Assembly (NCBI GenBank): GCA_964530335.1
Contig: CAZGYG010000035.1
Span: forward strand, 1-25,941
From: VGDP01 sp964530335
GTDB lineage: Bacteria; Pseudomonadota; Alphaproteobacteria; SP197
Length of the DNA: 25,941 nucleotides
Reading direction: 5' to 3'
Below are positions 23,735 to 25,941 of the stretch, piece after piece. How positions within the stretch are numbered: position 1 is the first letter of the stretch; every line of letters begins with the position of its first letter. The position numbers and the translations under genes are program-made. The notes beneath the pieces were generated by a model. That model was not told where the DNA came from. It saw only the letters and a list, made by a program, of their open reading frames with translations, and did not search any database.

Positions 23735-24865
23735 ATGGCCGCGATCGACAACCGACTGCGCTGCGCCGTACTGGGCGCCAGCGGCTACACCGGGGCCGAG
23801 CTGGTGCGCATCCTGGCGCGCCACCCCGGCGCCGAGATCGCGGTCCTGACCGCCGACCGCCACGCCGGGCAGCCCCTCGAGCGCGTCTTTCCCCACCTCG
23901 GCGGACTGGGGCTGCCCGACCTGATCGCCATCGAGGAAGTCGAGTGGCCCGGGCTCGACATCGACGTGGTGTTCTGCGCCTTGCCGCACGGCACGACCCA
24001 GGAGGTCGTCGCCGGGCTGCTGCACACCACCGGCCACGACCTGGTGGACGAGCTGCTGCACGAAGGGCGCGGCGACCTGGCCGCCGGCGTGCCCGGCGCG
24101 GTCAAGGTCATCGACCTGTCGGCCGATTTCCGGTTCGACGACGCCGCGGCGTACAAGGCCGTCTACGGCCACGACCACAAGGCGCCGGAGTTGCAACGGG
24201 AAGCCGTCTACGGCCTGACCGAAATCTTCCGCGCGGACGTGGCGGGCGCCCGGCTGGTCGCCAACCCGGGCTGCTATCCGACCGCCGCGCTCCTGCCCTT
24301 GATCCCGCTGGTCGAGCAGGGACTCATCGTCGAGCACGACATCATCATCGACGCCAAATCCGGCGTCAGCGGCGCCGGCCGCGCCGCCAAGGAGGCCTCG
24401 CTCTACGCCGAGGTCGGCGAGGGCATCCACGCCTACGGCATCGCCGGCCACCGGCACGGGCCCGAGATCGATCAGGAACTGGGCCGCGCCGCCGGCCATC
24501 CGGTCACGGTCAACTTCACGCCGCACTTGATGCCGATGAACCGAGGCGTCCTGGCCACCATCTACGTCCGGCTCGACCGGGCGGCCAACGCGGCGGCGCT
24601 GCGCTCGGCGCTGCTCGAACGCTACGAGCAGGAACGCTTCGTGCGCATCCTGCCCGAAGGCGACGCACCCGCGACGCGCCACGTGCGGGCCTCGAACGAT
24701 TGCGTGATCGGCGTGTTCGACGATCGGATCTCGGGCCGCGCCATCGTGATCTCGGCGATCGACAACCTGGTCAAGGGCGGGGCGGGGCAGGCGGTGCAGA
24801 ACATGAACGTGATGACCGGGCAGGGCGAGGCAACGGGGCTCGACCACGTCGCGGTGTTTCCGTGA
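23735..24865 (+). CDS. argC: N-acetyl-gamma-glutamyl-phosphate reductase with an internal insertion
   Basis: 376 residues. It reduces N-acetylglutamyl phosphate to the semialdehyde with NADPH in arginine synthesis. The NADP loop GASGYTGAELVRIL, the nucleophile C180 in VANPGCYPT, and the H232/H239 region of IHAYGIAGHRHGPEI are present, as is IDLSADFR. Type 1 ArgC is normally about 345-352 residues. Here about 24 extra residues lie between HGTTQEVVAG and VKVIDLSADFR (about 95-120), carrying two copies of an LLH-led 12-residue unit. Start ATG 23735 follows GGAGGA by four bases. The stop overlaps the next gene's GTG (GTGA). Confidence 0.95.
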   Translation: MAAIDNRLRCAVLGASGYTGAELVRILARHPGAEIAVLTADRHAGQPLERVFPHLGGLGLPDLIAIEEVEWPGLDIDVVFCALPHGTTQEVVAGLLHTTGHDLVDELLHEGRGDLAAGVPGAVKVIDLSADFRFDDAAAYKAVYGHDHKAPELQREAVYGLTEIFRADVAGARLVANPGCYPTAALLPLIPLVEQGLIVEHDIIIDAKSGVSGAGRAAKEASLYAEVGEGIHAYGIAGHRHGPEIDQELGRAAGHPVTVNFTPHLMPMNRGVLATIYVRLDRAANAAALRSALLERYEQERFVRILPEGDAPATRHVRASNDCVIGVFDDRISGRAIVISAIDNLVKGGAGQAVQNMNVMTGQGEATGLDHVAVFP

Positions 24866-25425
24866 CGGCGCCGGGCGGCGCCCCGCCGGGCGTGATCGTC
24901 GTTCCCTACCACGGCGCGACGCCCAGGATCGCGCCAGATGCCTTCGTCGCGCCGGGGGTCGTGCTGGTCGGCGACGTGGAGATCGCGAGCCAGGCCAACG
25001 TCTGGTTCGGCTGCGTGCTGCGCGGCGACACCGGGCCGATCCGGGTCGGCGCCCGGGCCAATGTCCAGGACATGACCATGGCCCACGTCGACAGCGCCGA
25101 CCTGCCGACGGTGATCGGCGCCGACGTGACCATCGGGCATTGCGTCCTCTTGCACGCCTGCCGGCTCGAGGACGGCGCCTTCGTCGGCATGGGCGCGACG
25201 GTGATGGACGGCGCCGTGATCGAGGGCGGCGCCATGGTCGCCGCAGGCGCGTTGGTGACGCCGGGCAAGCGCGTGCGCAAGGGCGAGCTGTGGAGCGGCT
25301 CGCCCGCCAGGCTGATGCGCGAGCTCAGGCCCGACGACCTGGCCAACTTCCGCGCCACGGTCGAGCACTACGTCGAGAAGGGCGCCGACTACCGACGCGT
25401 CCTGGCCGGCCTCGACCTGGGCTGA
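24862..25425 (+). CDS. Gamma-carbonic-anhydrase-family left-handed beta-helix protein
   Basis: 187 residues of hexapeptide repeats with three candidate zinc ligands: H75 in MAHVD, H93 in IGHCV and H98 in LHACR. RGDTGPIRVG.RANVQD, GMGATVMDGAVI and GSPARLMREL are typical of the CaiE/YrdA/PaaY-type gamma-CA-like family. Some members hydrate CO2; others are thioesterases or have no known activity, so the reaction is uncertain. Translation starts at GTG 24862, overlapping the argC stop by four bases. Pairing with argC is probably expression coupling and not a shared pathway. Confidence 0.88.
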   Translation: MTAPGGAPPGVIVVPYHGATPRIAPDAFVAPGVVLVGDVEIASQANVWFGCVLRGDTGPIRVGARANVQDMTMAHVDSADLPTVIGADVTIGHCVLLHACRLEDGAFVGMGATVMDGAVIEGGAMVAAGALVTPGKRVRKGELWSGSPARLMRELRPDDLANFRATVEHYVEKGADYRRVLAGLDLG

Positions 25426-25452
25426 CCCGCCGCCCCTGGCGTCGAGCGGGGT

Positions 25453-25593
25453 GTTGAAAAAACCCCGAACCCGTCATTGCGAGGAGGCCGAAGGCCGACG
25501 CGGCAATCCAGAATCTTGCGGAATTCTGCCATTTCCCTGGATCGCCACGGACGCTACGCGTCCTCGCGATGACGAGTGGAATGGTTTTTCAGC
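25453..25593. repeat. MITE-like palindromic element of CGTCATTGCGAGGA type
   Basis: Outer inverted ends are GTTGAAAAAACC (25453-25464) and GGTTTTTCAGC (25583-25593). Inside them CGTCATTGCGAGGA (25472-25485) pairs with TCCTCGCGATGACG (25561-25574) with one mismatch, then GGCAATCCAG with CTGGATCGCC, and CAGAAT with ATTCTG at the centre. This nested form resembles the CGTCATTGCGAGG palindromes dispersed between genes in many alphaproteobacteria. It encodes no protein. Confidence 0.75.
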
Positions 25594-25682
25594 AGCCTGC
25601 TAGCGGTCTTGCCTCGCAAACGGCGGGGGCGGGTCCATCATCCGCCCCGAAGACGGACTCGTCAGTCTGGCCGCAGTCATGG

Positions 25683-25697
25683 TAATATTCGTTCTCA
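25683..25697. promoter_or_regulatory. Possible Fur-like box upstream of RTX-type gene
   Basis: Read on the minus strand, TGAGAACGAATATTA matches the 7-1-7 Fur consensus TGATAATGATTATCA at 11 of 15 positions, in an AT-rich island unusual for this GC-rich window. It is about 90 bases before the RTX-type start. Similarity could be chance. Confidence 0.25.
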
Positions 25698-25787
25698 ATA
25701 ATGGATGGTGACCGCTCCATCGGGGATGCGTAGCGGCACCGAAAACCCGCGCGGCACGGGCACGCCGCCACATAGGGAGGATTTACC

Positions 25788-25925
25788 ATGGCCGTGATCA
25801 ATGGCACCGCCAATAACGATTCGCTCAACGGCACCTCGGGCGTCGACACGATCTTCGGGCTGGGCGGCGCGGACCAGCTGTTCGGACTAGGTCACCGACT
25901 CATAAGCGCGCATCCAGATTCGTGA
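25788..25925 (+). pseudogene. RTX-type calcium-binding protein, truncated by IS insertion
   Basis: ATG 25788 follows GGGAGG by seven bases. The protein begins MAVINGTANNDSLNGTSGVD and enters GLGGADQLFGLG, the start of a nonapeptide GGxGxD array of hemolysin-type calcium-binding secreted proteins. Such proteins leave the cell by a type I (ABC) system using a C-terminal signal. After GLG (base about 25890) the sequence stops resembling RTX and the frame ends at 25925 (45 codons), because an IS5-family element begins there. The rest of the gene, if kept, must lie beyond the IS and outside the window. Confidence 0.8.
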
Positions 25926-25941
25926 TGCGGCGAGCTTGATG
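25887..25941 (-). CDS. IS5-family transposase, C-terminal fragment at window edge
   Basis: The minus strand from the window end reads IKLAASRIWMRAYESVT and then TAG at 25889-25887. The ending KLA..RIW.R.YES is typical of IS5-family (IS427/IS870-like) DDE transposases. Only the last 17 residues are inside the window. The stop codon TAG lies in the CTAG at 25887-25890 that also continues the interrupted RTX frame, so the stop appears to be provided by the target site. Confidence 0.75.
   Translation of the reverse strand, partial: IKLAASRIWMRAYESVT
25887..25941 (-). mobile_element. IS870-like insertion sequence end, inserted at CTAG
   Basis: The boundary is placed at CTAG (25887-25890), where RTX coding sequence ends and transposase coding sequence on the other strand begins. 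The IS end would read GTCACCGACTCATAAG. Elements of the IS870 group insert at CTAG and gain their transposase stop from it. The other end, the second inverted repeat and the target duplication are outside the window. Confidence 0.7.

Larger units (their letters stand above)
25426..25787. other. Intergenic region before RTX-type gene
   Basis: 362 bases without a supported gene. It holds the MITE-like palindromic element at 25453-25593, a small inverted repeat (GCAG/CTGC) just after it, the Fur-like box at 25683-25697 and the ribosome site GGGAGG at 25775-25780. The 86-codon minus-strand frame crossing it has no family similarity and is not called. Confidence 0.6.

Noticed and set aside
25589..25849. 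86-codon minus-strand frame before the RTX gene
   Set aside because: No recognisable motifs, it overlaps the RTX ribosome site and start on the other strand, and it starts inside a better supported gene.

Overview
This is a GC-rich (roughly 65-70 percent by eye), gene-dense stretch of a bacterial chromosome. The ArgC, L13 and long S9 proteins, the galU-ugd-phosphohexomutase order and two intergenic palindromic repeats (one of the CGTCATTGCGAGGA type) suggest an alphaproteobacterium, perhaps Rhodospirillales-like; below class this is a guess. It looks like a draft short-read or metagenome scaffold. One edge lies in a TPR repeat array, the other in an insertion sequence, and a 100-N gap is flanked by an exact 55-bp duplication.

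Layout. 1-429 (-): truncated secreted TPR protein. 430-776: palindrome and REP-like element. 777-6687 (-): an amine-catabolism-like cluster read as ethanolamine-type APC permease, glutamine-synthetase-like gamma-glutamylamide ligase, iron alcohol dehydrogenase, Rieske oxygenase and HutD-like cupin, with a sigma54-like promoter in front. 7036-9323 (+): nucleoside hydrolase and dihydropyrimidinase/hydantoinase. 9422-10873 (+): VWA protein and membrane J-domain protein. 10970-14606 (+): galU, ugd and a phosphomanno/phosphoglucomutase, supplying sugar nucleotides for surface polysaccharide. 14718-18110 (+): two tandem paralogous PAS/degenerate-GGDEF/EAL proteins, one with intact EAL residues and one without. 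18122-18903 (-): TerC-family membrane protein split by the gap. 19045-19563 (+): GNAT acetyltransferase. 19575-22527 (-): MetY-type enzyme, CoA-binding protein, minimal nucleotidyltransferase and an ECHDC3-like crotonase. 22722-25425 (+): rplM-rpsI, then argC and a gamma-carbonic anhydrase. 25453-25941: MITE-like palindromic element, then the first codons of an RTX-type calcium-binding protein cut by an IS5-family element.

How the parts may work together. The minus-strand cluster has the logic of gamma-glutamylated amine breakdown: import, capping by a GS-like ligase, oxidation by a Rieske oxygenase and/or an iron alcohol dehydrogenase. The exact substrate is not determined. The sugar-nucleotide genes followed by the EAL pair suggest c-di-GMP control of exopolysaccharide. 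The most distinctive observations are this amine cluster, the active/inactive EAL tandem, and an IS insertion at CTAG in which the target supplies the transposase stop codon.
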